Position numbers and translations under genes: made by a program
Shown: in pieces, positions 35,534-46,885 of the stretch
Layout: each line of letters begins with the position of its first letter
Numbering within the stretch: position 1 is the stretch's first letter
Notes under the pieces: model-generated
The model's database searches: none
What the model was told of the DNA's origin: nothing
The model's input: the letters and a program-made list of their open reading frames with translations, nothing else
DNA from: Gonocerus acuteangulatus
Lineage: Eukaryota; Arthropoda; Insecta; Hemiptera; Coreidae
Direction of reading: 5' to 3'
Assembly: GCA_946811695.1 (NCBI GenBank)
Contig: OX328125.1
Location: 44,346,586-44,410,585 of the forward strand
Length of the DNA: 64,000 nt

Positions 35534-38500
35534 CTAATTTTTGTTTTTCAAATTGGTTTTATCAAGGAAAGAAAAAATATTTGTCAGATGAACTGAATTA
35601 TCGCCTAGTAGCTCTCTAAGATGTATCGGGAGACTCAGTCGAACTCGCTCGTCTTCATATGCCCTACACTCCGTCAGGATATGCTTTACAGTGAGGGGCA
35701 CGCCACAAACCTCGCACTCCGGAGGCTCCCCCCTCTCCATGAGATAGCCGTGCGTTAGTCTTGTGTGGCCTATCCGTAATCTTGAGAGGATCACTGATTC
35801 CCTCCTATTATCCCGCTCCGAACTAGCCCACTTACACACTTCATCCTTAATCTCCCTGAGTTTATCTCCCAATTCCATATTAATCCACTCCCTTTGCCAA
35901 ATCTTTATTGTTTCAGACTTAACTATAGAATTAATGTCTCTGAGTGGGATACCTAAGAATTTAAAACCGCTTATAGAAGCGTTTTTTGCTAGCTCATCCA
36001 CCACTGTATTTTCTTTAATGTCACAATGACCAGGGATCCAGACGAAATTAATTTTGAACATATTTTTATTTAATTCGTTAATACTGTATAGAATGTCGGA
36101 AATCATACTATCATGGGTGTAAATATTCTGTAAACTAATTATTGATGATAATGAATCAGTACAAATAACGACATTAGAATGGCTAGGTGGAATAATATTT
36201 AATGCTTTTTTAATGGCTAATAGTTCGGCGGAATAACTAGAACAATGAGGAGAGAGAGAAAACAAGTATTGTCGTCCTTCGCAGAGGGCGGCAGCTCCCA
36301 CACCTTTAGCACTTTTCGACCCATCTGTATATATGTACGTGGAAGGAGGCACACTTGCTTTAATTTTATTTAACTCTGCAGAGTAAAAATATGGCGGAGT
36401 TTCTTTTTTTATATGTTTAGTTAATGTTAGATTAAGAAGCGGTGGTATGAGAGTCCAAGGTGGAATTTGAAGTGGCGAAGAGGTTAAAATGTTTTCATAT
36501 TTTAAATTTATTTTTGACAGGAATATTTCAGCTCTAGCGGGGAAGGGTGCTTTATTATAGGCCATGTAATCGTTCTCCCAGTTAGTTTCCAAAATAATGT
36601 TATTAATAGGATGATGAGGTTGTGACTTTACAGATAGATAATATTTCGTTGTTAGAATTTCTCTCCTGTACTTGAGGGGCAATTCTCCAGCATCCACTAG
36701 CAGACTTGGGGCTGGACTAGAACGAAAGGACCCCGTGGCTATTCTTATCCCAGAATGGTGTACGGGATCAAGCATTTGAAGAATACGAGGGCTCGCTGAG
36801 CCATACGCCATACATCCATAATCCAGCTTAGATCTGATCAGTGACCGGTATAGCATCAACATACTTGTTCGATCACCTCCCAAGTGAGTGTTACTCAGTA
36901 ATCTAAGCAGGTTTAGGGATCTATTACAATTATTTTTGAGGCTTTTAATTTGAGGCAACCAAGTGAGATGTTTATCTAAAGTTAAACCTAAATATTTTAT
37001 GGAGTCAGCTGTTTCTAAATCTATTCCATCCAACTTGAGGTATCTTATAGTGTTCGGTTCTCGTTTATTAAAAAGAATACTTTTAGATTTTTGAGCAGAT
37101 ATTTTGAACCCATGATTTTTCATCCACAGATTGATTTTGTTTAGAGCCTCCTGCATACATTCTTCTTAAGCCATGCATTGCTAACAAAAATAATTTTGCA
37201 CTGGAGACGCCTCCCTGTATCACACCATTTTCCTGACTAAACTCATCAGAGTATTTTGAGCCGATCCTAACCTGAAAAGTCCTTGAATTGAGGAAGTTTT
37301 CGAAAAACTTCAACATATTTCCGTTTATACCATATTCATTCAAATTATTTAAAACCGATCTTCTCCATACTCTATCGAATGCGCACTCAATATCAATAAA
37401 AACTGCTAATACTTTATTTTTTTCGTGGAACGCCTTTATGACAGCAGTTTCAATGGCTACGAGATTGTCCCGCGTACTACGACCCTTCCGGAATCCACTC
37501 TGCCATTCATCTATTATACCTTCTTTTTCAAGATACCATTCTAAGCGGTTCATAACTAATTTCTCCAGTAATTTACTAAGTGAACAGGTCAGCGAAATAG
37601 GTCTATAGCTAGTTATTTGGTGGGAAGGTTTATCTTTTTTTGGAACAGGGATAATGATAGCTTTTCTCCACAAGTCTGGAAATAAACCTGATTTGAATAT
37701 TCCATTAAGAATTTTGAGTAAAAATGTTTAATTGTTAGGACCTAAATGTTTGTACATTGAAATGCATATATTGTCGGGTCCTAGAGAAGTGTATTTTCTA
37801 GATTTCAGTGCTATTTCAAATTCATGGAAGGTGAATGGGATATTAAGGATATTTAGAGGGTTAGAGGAAATATGTAATGGTGTGGCTTCAATAGTATGTT
37901 TATATGTTAAGAATTCTGGGGTATAATTAAAATTGGAAGAATTATTGTGAAAATATTCAGCAAGACAATTTGCCATTTCGAGTGGATCAGTTATTACTTT
38001 ATTTGTAGTTTTAATTATAGACGGGATCGAAGAGGATTTATAACCCATTATTTTTCGGACAACATTCCACACTTCTTTAGAAGAAGTGTTGATGTTTATT
38101 TTGGAAATGAAATTTTGCCAGGATTTCTTTTTTGCTGCCTTTATAGTGTACCTGGCATGCTTTCTAGCTTCTTCATATTTCTCCAAACTGTCTGAAGAAG
38201 GGTTAGACTTAAATTTTTTTAGAGCATTTTTTCTTTTTTTCACTGCAGCATCACAATCATTGTTCCACCAGGGAACGTCTACATTTTTTGGGGCTGACTT
38301 TGTTTTAGGAATGGATTCCGAGGCTGCCTCAAGGATTGTATTGTTAATATTTTTAATAATATCATTAATATTCATTGTTAAATCAGTTTCTGTAATTTGT
38401 GCTAAATTTTCAAATTTAAGCCAATCAGCTTCATTTAGTTTCCATCTCTCCAGTTTGGTAACTAAGGAATGTTTCTGACTACAATTTATTGTTATTGGAA

Positions 38501-39119
38501 GATGGTCGCTTCCATAAGAGTCCTCAAGGACCTGCCACGTTAGTCTAGGTGCTATGCTTGGCGCGGCAAGACTTAGGTCTATGGAAGATAAATTCCTAGT
38601 ACGTGTGTATGAGGGGGATAAATCGTTTAAAATTATTAAATTGTTTTCATTGATGAATTGTTCAACGATATTTCCTCTATGGTCAGTGTTGGTGTTACTC
38701 CACCAACTAGAATGGGAATTAAAATCACCAAGAAATAGAACAGGTCCAGAGAGTTGTTTAAAAACATTTCTTAGGTCTTCAATAGTAAATGGTTTTTCCT
38801 GGGGGAAGGTTCTAAAAGGCCGAAAAACTTTAATAGCTATAATTTGGAGGTCTGAAACTATTGAAATTGGTAGTACTGGAAAATTTTCTTGAACAAAAAT
38901 CCCTACGCCTCCACAGGCTCGGCGACCAAGGGTGAAATCTTTTCTGAAGATTATATAATTATTTAAATGAAAACTATTAGTGGGTTTAAGATGAGTTTCC
39001 TGTAGGCATATAATATTAGCATTTGTATCTTTAATTAGACATTGTAAGTCTCCCTTGTGTAGCAAGATTCCGTTTATATTAAACTGAACAATAAATGATG
39101 AGTTAGAATTTGTGTTCAT
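35534..39119 (-). pseudogene. LINE ORF2: EEP endonuclease, reverse transcriptase, RNase H, zinc motif; broken
   Basis: ORF2 would nick target DNA and copy the element RNA. Segment 1 (39119-37728, 463 codons) is an apurinic-type endonuclease with QETHL (40-44), GDFNSH (131-136), SSIDLSL (178-184) and GSDHLPI (203-209). It ends in an in-frame TAA (37728-37730). Segment 2 (to 37083) is the RT N-terminal half with SYRPISL, QSGFRKGRST and VFIDIECAFD (motif A). The B-like motif reads GVIQGGVSSAKLF. There the frame breaks and the YADD-containing motif C is absent, apparently deleted. Segment 3 (37156-35534, 540 codons) resumes at the RT thumb, then RNase H with D277, E311, D334 and H377/D387 (WIPGHCDIKENTVVDELAK), then C481-C484-H492-C497. 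Endonuclease and RNase H look intact; RT is dead. Confidence 0.93.
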
Positions 39120-39253
39120 TAGTGGTAAAGAAGTAAAAATGGAATAATTTGTTTGGAACTAATAGTGCTAATAGTATAAAAATGTATTAATTTTAATAAT
39201 AAATTACAATATGATGTGATTTTTATTATACCTAATTGTATTTAATAATTTAT

Positions 39254-40513
39254 TTAAGTTATATTCTTTTTACGATTTCTTGTTTTTGGAGGCAGGTTGG
39301 GATTGCTATTATTTATATCTGAAATAGGGCCTGTTTTAGATGTAGAGGATGATTGAGACAAAGGTTTTTCTGCTGTACTGTTTTTAATATCATTTGGGGT
39401 TTCAATTTTTTCGCCGTTTTTTTCTTTTACTAAATCTACGACTGATTTTTCTGAATGTATTTGATGTGATGTTGAAGGTGCTGTTTTTGAAATGTTCTGT
39501 TGGCTTGACTCGTGATTTTGTTTTTCGTTAGATATTATAGTATTTAATTTATCGGTATTAGAAACATTATGATTTAATTCATGAGAACCAATTTTGCAAA
39601 CCAGTGCATTAACTACCTCAGTAAGTTTTTTAACTTGTTCTGAGAGAGATTCGAACTGACGTTTACTTGTAGTCGCGTTTGAGTAGGTTATATTTGGTCG
39701 ACTGTTATTAGGAATACGTCTATTTAGTATTTGTTCGGCTTGTTTATAGGTCACTCGGTCTTCATTTCTAATTTTTTCAATCGATTTTTCTTTTTTGTAA
39801 ACTGGACAATTTCTTGACCAAGCGGGATGGCTTGTATCCCCACAGTTCACGCATTTCAAACTTTCAAAGACATAATTTTCATCGTGTGATTGATTTCCAC
39901 ATTTTCCACAAATTTTTAAATCACATCTACTGGCAAAGTGGCGATACTTATAACAATTGAAACATTGAATAGGCGATGGTTCAAAAGGCCGAACTTTGAC
40001 TCTGAGAAAATCGAGAGGGATATACTCGGGTAAAGTGCACTATTCAAATGTTAGTATAAATGAGTTAGTTGGATTTTTACTTACTCTAACATTTTTCATC
40101 ATTCTTCTAACTTTAACTACTCCTTGTTCTGAAAGCTCAGAAAGAATTTCTTCTTCTGAAGAATTAGCTAGTTCAAAACTATTTATAATTCCGCGTGAAT
40201 AGTTCAAAAATCGATGTGCAGCAAAAACTAATGCAAAATTTTCATAAGTCTTCAAATTGCCTAAATTCAAAAATTCCTTGGCGTCTTCGATTTCTAATAA
40301 TACTGTACCACTTCTTAAAAATTTTACTCTACACTTTGGCGCATAACATTTAAAGAATTTGCAAACCTTGAATGGGCTAAAGCTGTTAAATGTAACTTGA
40401 CCGGTTGGATCGCTTATTGATACTAAAATAAATTTTTTACATCATTTTTTTGTAGAATGAAATAATGAAAAAATGTCAGGGGGTTTCGGATCTTTGTTAG
40501 TTACTACTTCCAT
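39254..40513 (-). pseudogene. LINE ORF1 (gag-like, CCHC zinc knuckles), two in-frame stops
   Basis: ORF1 proteins of I/Jockey LINEs bind element RNA. One frame runs from ATG at 40511-40513 to the stop at 39254 (about 420 codons), interrupted by TGA at about 40442 and TAG at about 40040. The middle contains a zinc-knuckle block: CFNCYKYRHFASRC (C-x2-C-x4-H-x4-C), a second less regular one beginning CGKCGNQSH, and CVNCGDTSHPAWSRNC. The C-terminal third is Ser/Asn/Thr-rich and ends in a basic tail. The ATG was chosen because homology-like coding starts there and it lies ~270 bp inside the element. Not translatable as a whole. Confidence 0.85.
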
Positions 40514-40790
40514 GTTCATAAAATGAAAATTAATTCGAAAATAAAATATAAATAGGTGGTTAAAATATAAAAAAGAAAAAATGATATATTGAATGACTGA
40601 AGTACTCTCTGATAGCAAGTGCTGAAGCAGGAAGTGTCGGCGGCAGATCCTTTGAAGGCAGGAGGTAGCCGGCCCGGTGAAGGGTTGAATCAGCACAGCC
40701 TCCAATAGGTGTAGGTAGCTTTTATCGGCACTGTTCTAACCTAACACGTCTTACCCCGACGGTGTCTAGACACCAACTGAGAAATGATAT

Positions 40791-40985
40791 TAAAGGCGGT
40801 ATTTGGAAGGAAAGTGGAGGTGGTATTAGGAAGGATATAGAAGGGTATTAACGGCGGCATTTGGAAGGATATTGGAGGTGGTATTAGGAACGATATAGAA
40901 GGTGGTATTAGGAACGATATAGAAGGTGGGATAGGGAAGGATATTGAAGTTGGGATTAGGGAGTATATTGGAGGTGGCATCAGGA
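40791..40985 (+). repeat. 24-bp minisatellite, left arm part 2 (beyond the LINE)
   Basis: Continues the left-arm orientation (GGTATTAGGAAGGATAT), showing the LINE split a single array. Confidence 0.9.
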
Positions 40986-41214
40986 AGAATGATTATGGGG
41001 TATTAGGAGGGATATTGAAGGTGCTATAGGGATAGATATTCAAGAAAGTATTAGGAAGGTATTTCAGTCTGTCAATTTCTGAGGTATTGTTTCCAAGGCA
41101 CACTGCAAGTACCTATCCTAAGGTTCTATATCCTTCATAATACCTTCTTCAGCAAATTGGTGCCGGTATTTAGGGCATTCCTCTATTATGTGCTACAAAG
41201 TTATTCGGACTCCA
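40986..41214. other. Loop region of the foldback element
   Basis: A largely non-repetitive spacer where the arm orientation reverses. No coding sequence or transposase remnant recognised. Confidence 0.6.
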
Positions 41215-42785
41215 ATATCCTCTCTATTACCGCCAATATCCTTCCTAATACCACCTCCAATATCCTTCCTAATGCCACCTTCGATATACTCCCTAATACC
41301 GCCTTCTATTCCCTTCCTAATACCACCTTCTATATCCTTCCTAATGCCACCTTGTATATCCTTCCTAAAACGACCTTGTACATCCTTCCTAATACCATCT
41401 TTTATACCCTTCCTAATACCACCTTCTATATCCTTCCTAATACCTCCTCCAATATCCTCTCTAATACCGCCATTAATATCCTTTCTAATACCACCTTATA
41501 TACCCTTCCTAATACCACCTTCTATATCCTTCCTAATACCACCTCCAATATCCTTCCAAATACCGCCTTTAGTACCCTTCCTAATACCACCTTCTATATC
41601 TTCCTAATACCACCTCCAATATCCTTTCAAATACCGCCTTTAATACCCTTCCTAATACCACCTTCTATATCCTTCCTAATACCACCTCCAATATCCTTCC
41701 AAATACCGCCTTTAATATCCTTTCTAATACCACCTTCTATACCCTTCCTGATAACATCTCCAATATCCTTCCTAACACCACCTCCAATAACCTTCCTAAT
41801 ACCACCTTCTATATCCTTCCTAATACCACCTCCAATATCCTCTCTAATACCGCCATTAATTTCCTTTCGAATACCACCTTATAAACCCTTCCTAATACCA
41901 CCTTCTATATCCTTCCTAATACGACTTTCAATATCCTTCCTAATACCACCTTCTATATCCTTCCTATTACGACCTTCAATGTCCTTCCTAATGCTAACTT
42001 CTATATACTCCCTAATACCGCCTTCTATTCCCTTCCTAATACCGCCTTTAATATCCTTCCTAATACCAACTTCTATATCCTTCCTAATACCACCTCCAAT
42101 ATCCTCTCTAATACCGCCATTAATATCCTTTCTAATACCACCTTATATACCCTTCCTAATACCACCTCCAATATCCTTCCAAATACCGCCTTTAATAGCC
42201 TTCCTAATACCACCTTATATATCCTTCCTAATACCACCTCCAATATCCTTCCTAATACCGCCATTAATATCCTTCCTAATACCGCCATTAATATCCTTCC
42301 TAATACCGCCATTAATATCCTTCCTAATACCACCTTCTATATCCTTCCTAATAACACCTCCAATATCCTTCCAAATACCGCCTTTAATACCCTTCCTAAT
42401 ACCACCTTCTATATCCTTCCTAATACCACCTCCAATATCCTTCCAAATACCGCCTTTAGTACCCTTCCTAATACCACCTTCTATATCTTCCTAATACCAC
42501 CTCCAATATCCTTTCAAATACCGCCTTTAATACCCTTCCTAATACCACCTTCTATATCCTTCCTAATACCACCTCCAATATCCTTCCAAATACCGCCTTT
42601 AATATCCTTTCTAATACCACCTTCTATACCCTTCCTAATACCACCTTCTATATCCTTCCTAATGCCACCTTGTATATCCTTCCTAAAACGACCTTTTATA
42701 TCCTTCCTAATACCACCTCCTATATACTTCCAAATACGTCCTTCAATATCCTTTGTAATAACACTTCCAATATCCTTTTTTTATT
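41215..42785 (-). repeat. 24-bp minisatellite, right arm
   Basis: About 65 units in the opposite orientation (CTTCCTAATACCACCTCCAA type). A ~240-bp block at about 41505-41745 recurs at 42392-42632 (offset 887 bp). Both copies contain the same rare 23-bp unit (CTATATCTTCC at 41594 and 42481), showing an internal duplication. The 445-codon open frame is an artefact of the 8-codon period. Confidence 0.95.
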
Positions 42786-42811
42786 CCACCTTCAACATTC
42801 CTTCTAGTTAT

Positions 42812-42960
42812 TTGCAAAGATATTTAAACATTAGAGGTGAATTAGCGATTAGCGCACTGCCTTCGCTATGCGCTAATCGTTAGCGCAGGCTCTTATCAGT
42901 TCCGCTAAATTAGCGGGAAGGTATTAGATATTACCGCGCACTAACGTTTGCCCAACTCTG
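42812..42960 (-). repeat. Foldback TIR, right
   Basis: Inverted partner of 34002-34150, ending CCCAACTCTG and followed by the target copy TTCCAAGC (42961-42968). Confidence 0.9.
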
Positions 42961-43028
42961 TTCCAAGCCTGCTCAGTTGTTCTTTGGCTTCACTGAGATT
43001 TATTTTTTTTTTTTTTTTAAATGTAATA

Positions 43029-43240
43029 ACGCTAGACCGTGCCGGGGCCCGGCCGGGGCACGGTGAAACAATCACACCAGCCTTTTTAATGGACTAGTTC
43101 ACGCTAGACCGTGCCGGGTCCGGGGCGGGGCCGTGCCGAGCCCGTCCCGGCCGGGCCCCGGTGAGAAAGGGAGACATTCTTTCCCGGCCGGGCCCGGATC
43201 CCTCTCAAATTTGTTTATTTATTTATTTAACTAGCTCACC
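43029..43240 (+). repeat. GC-rich inverted arm, left
   Basis: Well over 65% GC, built from repeated CACGCTAGACCGTGCCGGG motifs and CCGGCCGGGG runs, ending GTTTATTTATTTATTTAACT. The inverted partner is 48058-48369. The two may be ends of one 5.3-kb element or two opposite copies. Confidence 0.75.
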
Positions 43241-43249
43241 CCGCGAACA

Positions 43250-44300
43250 CCGTACCGCCTAAACAGCTACGCATCTTCGTTTATAACTAGGTCTTTATCC
43301 GGGGAGTGTCATAGACTGGTTCAAAATAGTCTATCAGCTGTCTGTCTGTCTGTTTGTTTGTTCCTGTCGTTGGCCGATTTTGACCAAACTTGGCACAAAG
43401 GTAGGTCTTGGTCCGGGGAATGCACTAGGCTAGTTCAAAATCGTCTATCAGCTGTTTGTCTAACTTTTTATTCCTTATACAAGTCCACAAAATTTCACCG
43501 ATTTTGACCAAACATGGTACACGTACACAGGTAGGTTTTGATCCGGGAAGTGGCATAGACTAGGTCAACATCTTCAATCAGTTGTCTGTCTGTCTGTTTG
43601 ATCATTATACAAATGCACACCGTTTGACCGATTTTGACTAAACTTGGAACACAGATGGGTCTTGATACGGGGAAAATCATAGGCTAGGTTAAATCGTCTA
43701 TCAGCTGTTTGCCTAACTGTTTATTCCTTATACAAATCCACACAATTTGACCGATTTTGACCAAACTTGGCATACAGGGTGGTTTTGATCCGGGAAGTGG
43801 CATAGACTAGGTCAACATCTTCAATCAGCTGTCTGTCTGTCTGTTTGATCATTATACAAATGCACACCGTTTGACCGATTTTGACCAAACATGGTACACA
43901 GGTAGGTCTTGGTCTGAGGAGTGTCATAGGCTAGTTCAAAATCGTCTATCAGCTGTTTGCCTAACTGTTTATTCCTTATACAAATCCACACAATTTGACC
44001 GATTTTGACCAAACATGGTACACAGGTAGGTCTATATCAGGGGCGTGTCATAGGCTAGGTCAAAATCGTCTATTAGCTGTCTGTCTGCATTTTTGTTCAT
44101 TACACGAATTCATACCATTTGACCGATTTTGACCAAACTTGGCAAACAGGTAGGTCTTGGTCCGGGGAATGCACTAGGCTAGGTCAAAAAGGTGTCTCAG
44201 CTGTCTGGCTGTCTGTTTGTTCCTTATAGAAATCCACACCGTTTGGCCTATTTTTACCAAACTTGGCACACAGTTAGGTCTTGATAGGAGAGTGTCATAA
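43250..44300 (+). mobile_element. Helitron-family internal repeats, eight ~121-bp units
   Basis: CTGTCTGTCTG-type blocks recur near 43337, 43449, 43577, 43697, 43823, 43945, 44070 and 44194. Each is followed by a CCGATTTTGACCAAAC block. Same unit as in the 5115 Helitron. Neither the TC start nor the CTAGT end is seen. Short minus-strand frames here are by-products. Confidence 0.75.
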
Positions 44301-44828
44301 TACCTAAGACGTTTTGTACTTTTTGCTCCATCAGAAAGCCATCATTCCTTCGGAAACCCATCATGTGGGGTATCAAATAAATCGTCGTGGCAAGGATAAC
44401 CTATATTTTATTTTTTAAGAATTATTTCGACGCATCTTAACAACAACAGTTGTGAATGTTGTAAGTAGGGGTTAACGGTATAATATACTTGAAAGCAGAT
44501 ACTAAGTTTTTCAAAATCGAGTCATCTAAATTACAAAGCTTAGGATCACATACCCAAAACGTTTCGTCTTTGTTCTTATCTTTTTCTTGAAGTCCTTCTG
44601 TTCCCTTTTGTGATCTTTATCCTCGGGATAAGGTTCCTGTGTTTTACAGTGTAATAGTTTAGTTAAAAGAGCAATCAATTTGTCCTCTAGAGTACTGTAA
44701 TCTGGAAGACCTTATAACTTTTCTAGTCTAGTGATTAGATGTAGATAGGTATGCTACTTATTGGTATCAAATATCAAGCAGTAAGGAGAACTTTATGCAG
44801 AATCCAAAGACCCTGGTTTTATATGAAG
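44301..44828. other. Anonymous DNA
   Basis: No recognisable feature. Confidence 0.4.
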
Positions 44829-44830
44829 TA

Positions 44831-45547
44831 CAGGGTGTCCCAAAAATAATGGTCATCCGTTGGCCAGATGATTCGTCCAACAGAAAAATAATTACGTACT
44901 ACGAAATTCTAGTCATTAGATGAGTTCTATTGCTTTAAATTTATTATTTGTGTGTCTTTATAAGGTAATTGAATTTGATTTTTTCTTCAAACGACCTTAA
45001 ATCCAAAACTAGGTGGAGCAAAAATAGTTTAGGAAATGTTTATTAAGTTTTACAGAAGCGTGGATCACGTTTATAAAACTTTTCTGAAAACTTCAAAAAC
45101 AAAAGTGTGTTTTGCTCCATTCCTATTAAGATTTTAGGCATTTAAAGGTACTTTTTGGAAAGAAAATGTAATCCTCTACAACGTTTCTTTTATCAACTAC
45201 TTTTTCATTTTGGGCATACGTTCTACGTTATTGGCAGAAAAGTGACGAAGAACAAGGGTTTTATCGGTTTTTGGCAATTTGTTACTCAAGGGTGCGCTTT
45301 AGCGAAAAAATGGCAAATATAAAATCGACATAAAATTCAATTTTCTACAATAATCCGCCATAAAAATAACCCTTTTCCATTGGAGATTCCAGAGTTAGGG
45401 TCTGTGCAGAAGAACTGGAGAAAGTTGAGGAGTCGTGCATTAGGACCAATGAAAGTACATTCGACCACTTTAAGACCCACCAAGTTTCGATTTTAAATTT
45501 AAAAAATTGTGGGAAAAAAGGGGGGTGTAAATCGAGTTTTGAACTCC

Positions 45548-45550
<3 letters not shown>
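44831..45550. mobile_element. TA-flanked 720-bp TIR element (CAGGGTGTCCCA type)
   Basis: The left end CAGGGTGTCCCAAAA and the right end (inverted: CAGGGAGTTCAAAA) lie between TA dinucleotides at 44829-44830 and 45551-45552. Short imperfect TIRs with a TA duplication suggest Tc1/mariner. No transposase is visible. Confidence 0.5.

Positions 45551-45604
<54 letters not shown>
45551..45604. repeat. (TA)n microsatellite
   Basis: About 53 bp beginning at the right end of the preceding TIR element. Confidence 0.95.
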
Positions 45605-45608
<4 letters not shown>

Positions 45609-46417
45609 GCTTCTCAGCCTTGAGAGCCTCTCAGCGGCATTCATTGGAGGACCAAAACTCGTATTAATAGAAAGGAATGCATTCATGAGGTTATTCTCGA
45701 AGCTTATCAAGAGCTGTTTGCTATAAGTTTTCAATCAATCGCTGAAATTACTCTTTAGTGATTTCACAGGTCATGTAAGGTTTTCATGAACCAGCAAATC
45801 TTTCCGCTTTTCAACGATTTGTTTTCAGTATGAAGGAGGGCTCTAAATTGTGCCTCCCTCAACCACAAAACAGAGCCATCCAACGCGCCCAAATCCTCAC
45901 ATTTTGCCTGTTGTGGACGCTGACGTTGAGGCTGAGAAAACCCGCTGCAGGAAGTGTGGATGACGTGCCAACTTGTCCAGCACCACCTGCAAAACAATGC
46001 TCTCTGCTCCTGATCCCCGGGCCTCAACTCCTGAACTTGTAATCTGAAGGGCCGGAGACAAATCCCAGGGGCAGTTATTAAATGGTTGTTGTATTAATCT
46101 AGAAAACCTATGTTTCTTGCATGGTCAATTGTATGTTCCCTGTTCCCGTTTTTGAAAACCATCTGCTCTGCTTGTTTACGCGTCAGGTAATGAAACAAAA
46201 AAATATCGTGAACGACAATAAACTACAATAAAAATGAAATTTAATTTAGAATAGGCAAGTAAATGTAAAATGAACTATAATAAGTAGGTATCATAAAAAG
46301 AAATTGTAGTTTTCATTGTGATTTTTTATTGACTATTAAAAGAATTTTAAGTGTTTTATAATTTTTATTTTTTTACATAATTTAATCGTTGACTTATCAA
46401 TTTTTTTTAATCTTACT
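45605..46417. other. No firm feature; possible Cys-rich coding remnant
   Basis: On the plus strand 45930-46040 reads EKTRCRKCG, a stop, then RANLSSTTCKTM, resembling a short Cys-rich transposon-protein tail. I cannot assign it. Opposite-strand frames of 70-87 codons overlap it. Confidence 0.25.
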
Positions 46418-46802
46418 AGCTGACCCTGTGTCCCAAACAGCAGAATAAGTATTAAATAAAAAAAATTCAAACGTGCAGAAAATATTTTAACCGAGTCCCA
46501 TGTTTCTAAGTAACCAAACCAAAAACTTGATTTAACAACTATTTTTCCGATTTTCTTGGAAACGGATAATGCTATCGCTTTAGCCGGTTCCATTCATTTT
46601 ACTAGCTCAAGAAGCCTATAAAACGAGTACTTACAAGCATATGATGTAAGCGTAAGCTTTTTTCGCGCGAATTTCGTTCCAAAAACCATGTTCCGGTGGG
46701 CGTATTGTGCTGGTTAACGAACTTGACCTTTCAAATTAGACGAAAGATTTTTGTGCCAAATTTCATGAAAATCGGACCATTTAAGAGAAGGAAACCGCGA
46801 AC
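46418..46802 (+). repeat. Family A partial copy
   Basis: From about 46470 it matches the 12000-12330 segment (CTTACAAGC, TTTCGCGCGAATTTCG, AACTTGACCTTTCAAATT), ending CGAACAGAC before a TA tract. Upstream is a Helitron-like end motif (ACTAGCTGACCC, 46418). Confidence 0.7.
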
Positions 46803-46803
46803 A

Positions 46804-46806
<3 letters not shown>

Positions 46807-46875
<69 letters not shown>
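46807..46875. repeat. (TA)n microsatellite
   Basis: About 68 bp at the fixed family-A position, then directly a Helitron end. Confidence 0.95.

Positions 46876-46883
<8 letters not shown>

Positions 46884-46885
<2 letters not shown>

Larger units (their letters stand above)
34961..40780 (-). mobile_element. I-clade-type LINE, nearly full length, defective
   Basis: Minus strand, 5' end at about 40780 (TCAGTTGGTGTCTAGACACC) and 3' end at 34961-34978 with an A-rich tail. Order: 5' UTR, ORF1 (40513-39254), ORF2 (39119-35534), then a GC-rich 3' UTR (35290-34980). It was inserted in the 24-bp minisatellite. Flanks GAAAGGATAT (34951-34960) and GAAATGATAT (40781-40790) are a probable 10-bp target duplication with one mismatch, and joining the outside sequences restores a normal minisatellite unit. 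An EEP endonuclease, RT and RNase H in this order, with a CCHC-bearing ORF1, places it in the I/Jockey group of LINEs. Confidence 0.92.
34002..42960. mobile_element. Giant hAT-like foldback element with minisatellite arms
   Basis: The ends CAGAGTTGGGCAAACGTTAG and the exact inverted CGTTTGCCCAACTCTG begin ~150-bp unique TIRs (34002-34150 and 42812-42960) that match at roughly 93-95%. Target copies: TTCCAAG(C) at 33995-34002 and TTCCAAGC at 42961-42968, with one C shared or lost on the left. The CAGAG end and 8-bp duplication fit hAT; the miniature at 59007 has a perfect version. Inside the TIRs both arms consist of a 24-bp minisatellite in opposite orientations, meeting at a loop near 41000-41210. 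A LINE (34961-40780) splits the left arm. Without it the element would be ~3.1 kb. No transposase is present. It resembles Drosophila FB elements in architecture, but not obviously in its ends. Confidence 0.82.

Noticed and set aside
35763..38892. Several plus-strand frames of 60-130 codons
   Set aside because: Antisense shadows of the LINE ORF2, whose endonuclease, RT and RNase H motifs are all on the minus strand.
41157..42494. 445-codon plus-strand frame with ISFLIPPS/ILPNTTFY periodicity
   Set aside because: Same minisatellite in the other orientation. It even switches periodic frame at the 23-bp units, as noncoding repeats do.
45551..45604. Frames encoding runs of Ile-Tyr here and at all other TA tracts
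   Set aside because: Translated TA microsatellites, not proteins.
45764..46042. A small Cys-rich protein on either strand
   Set aside because: The plausible frame has a stop in the middle and I cannot tie it to a family.
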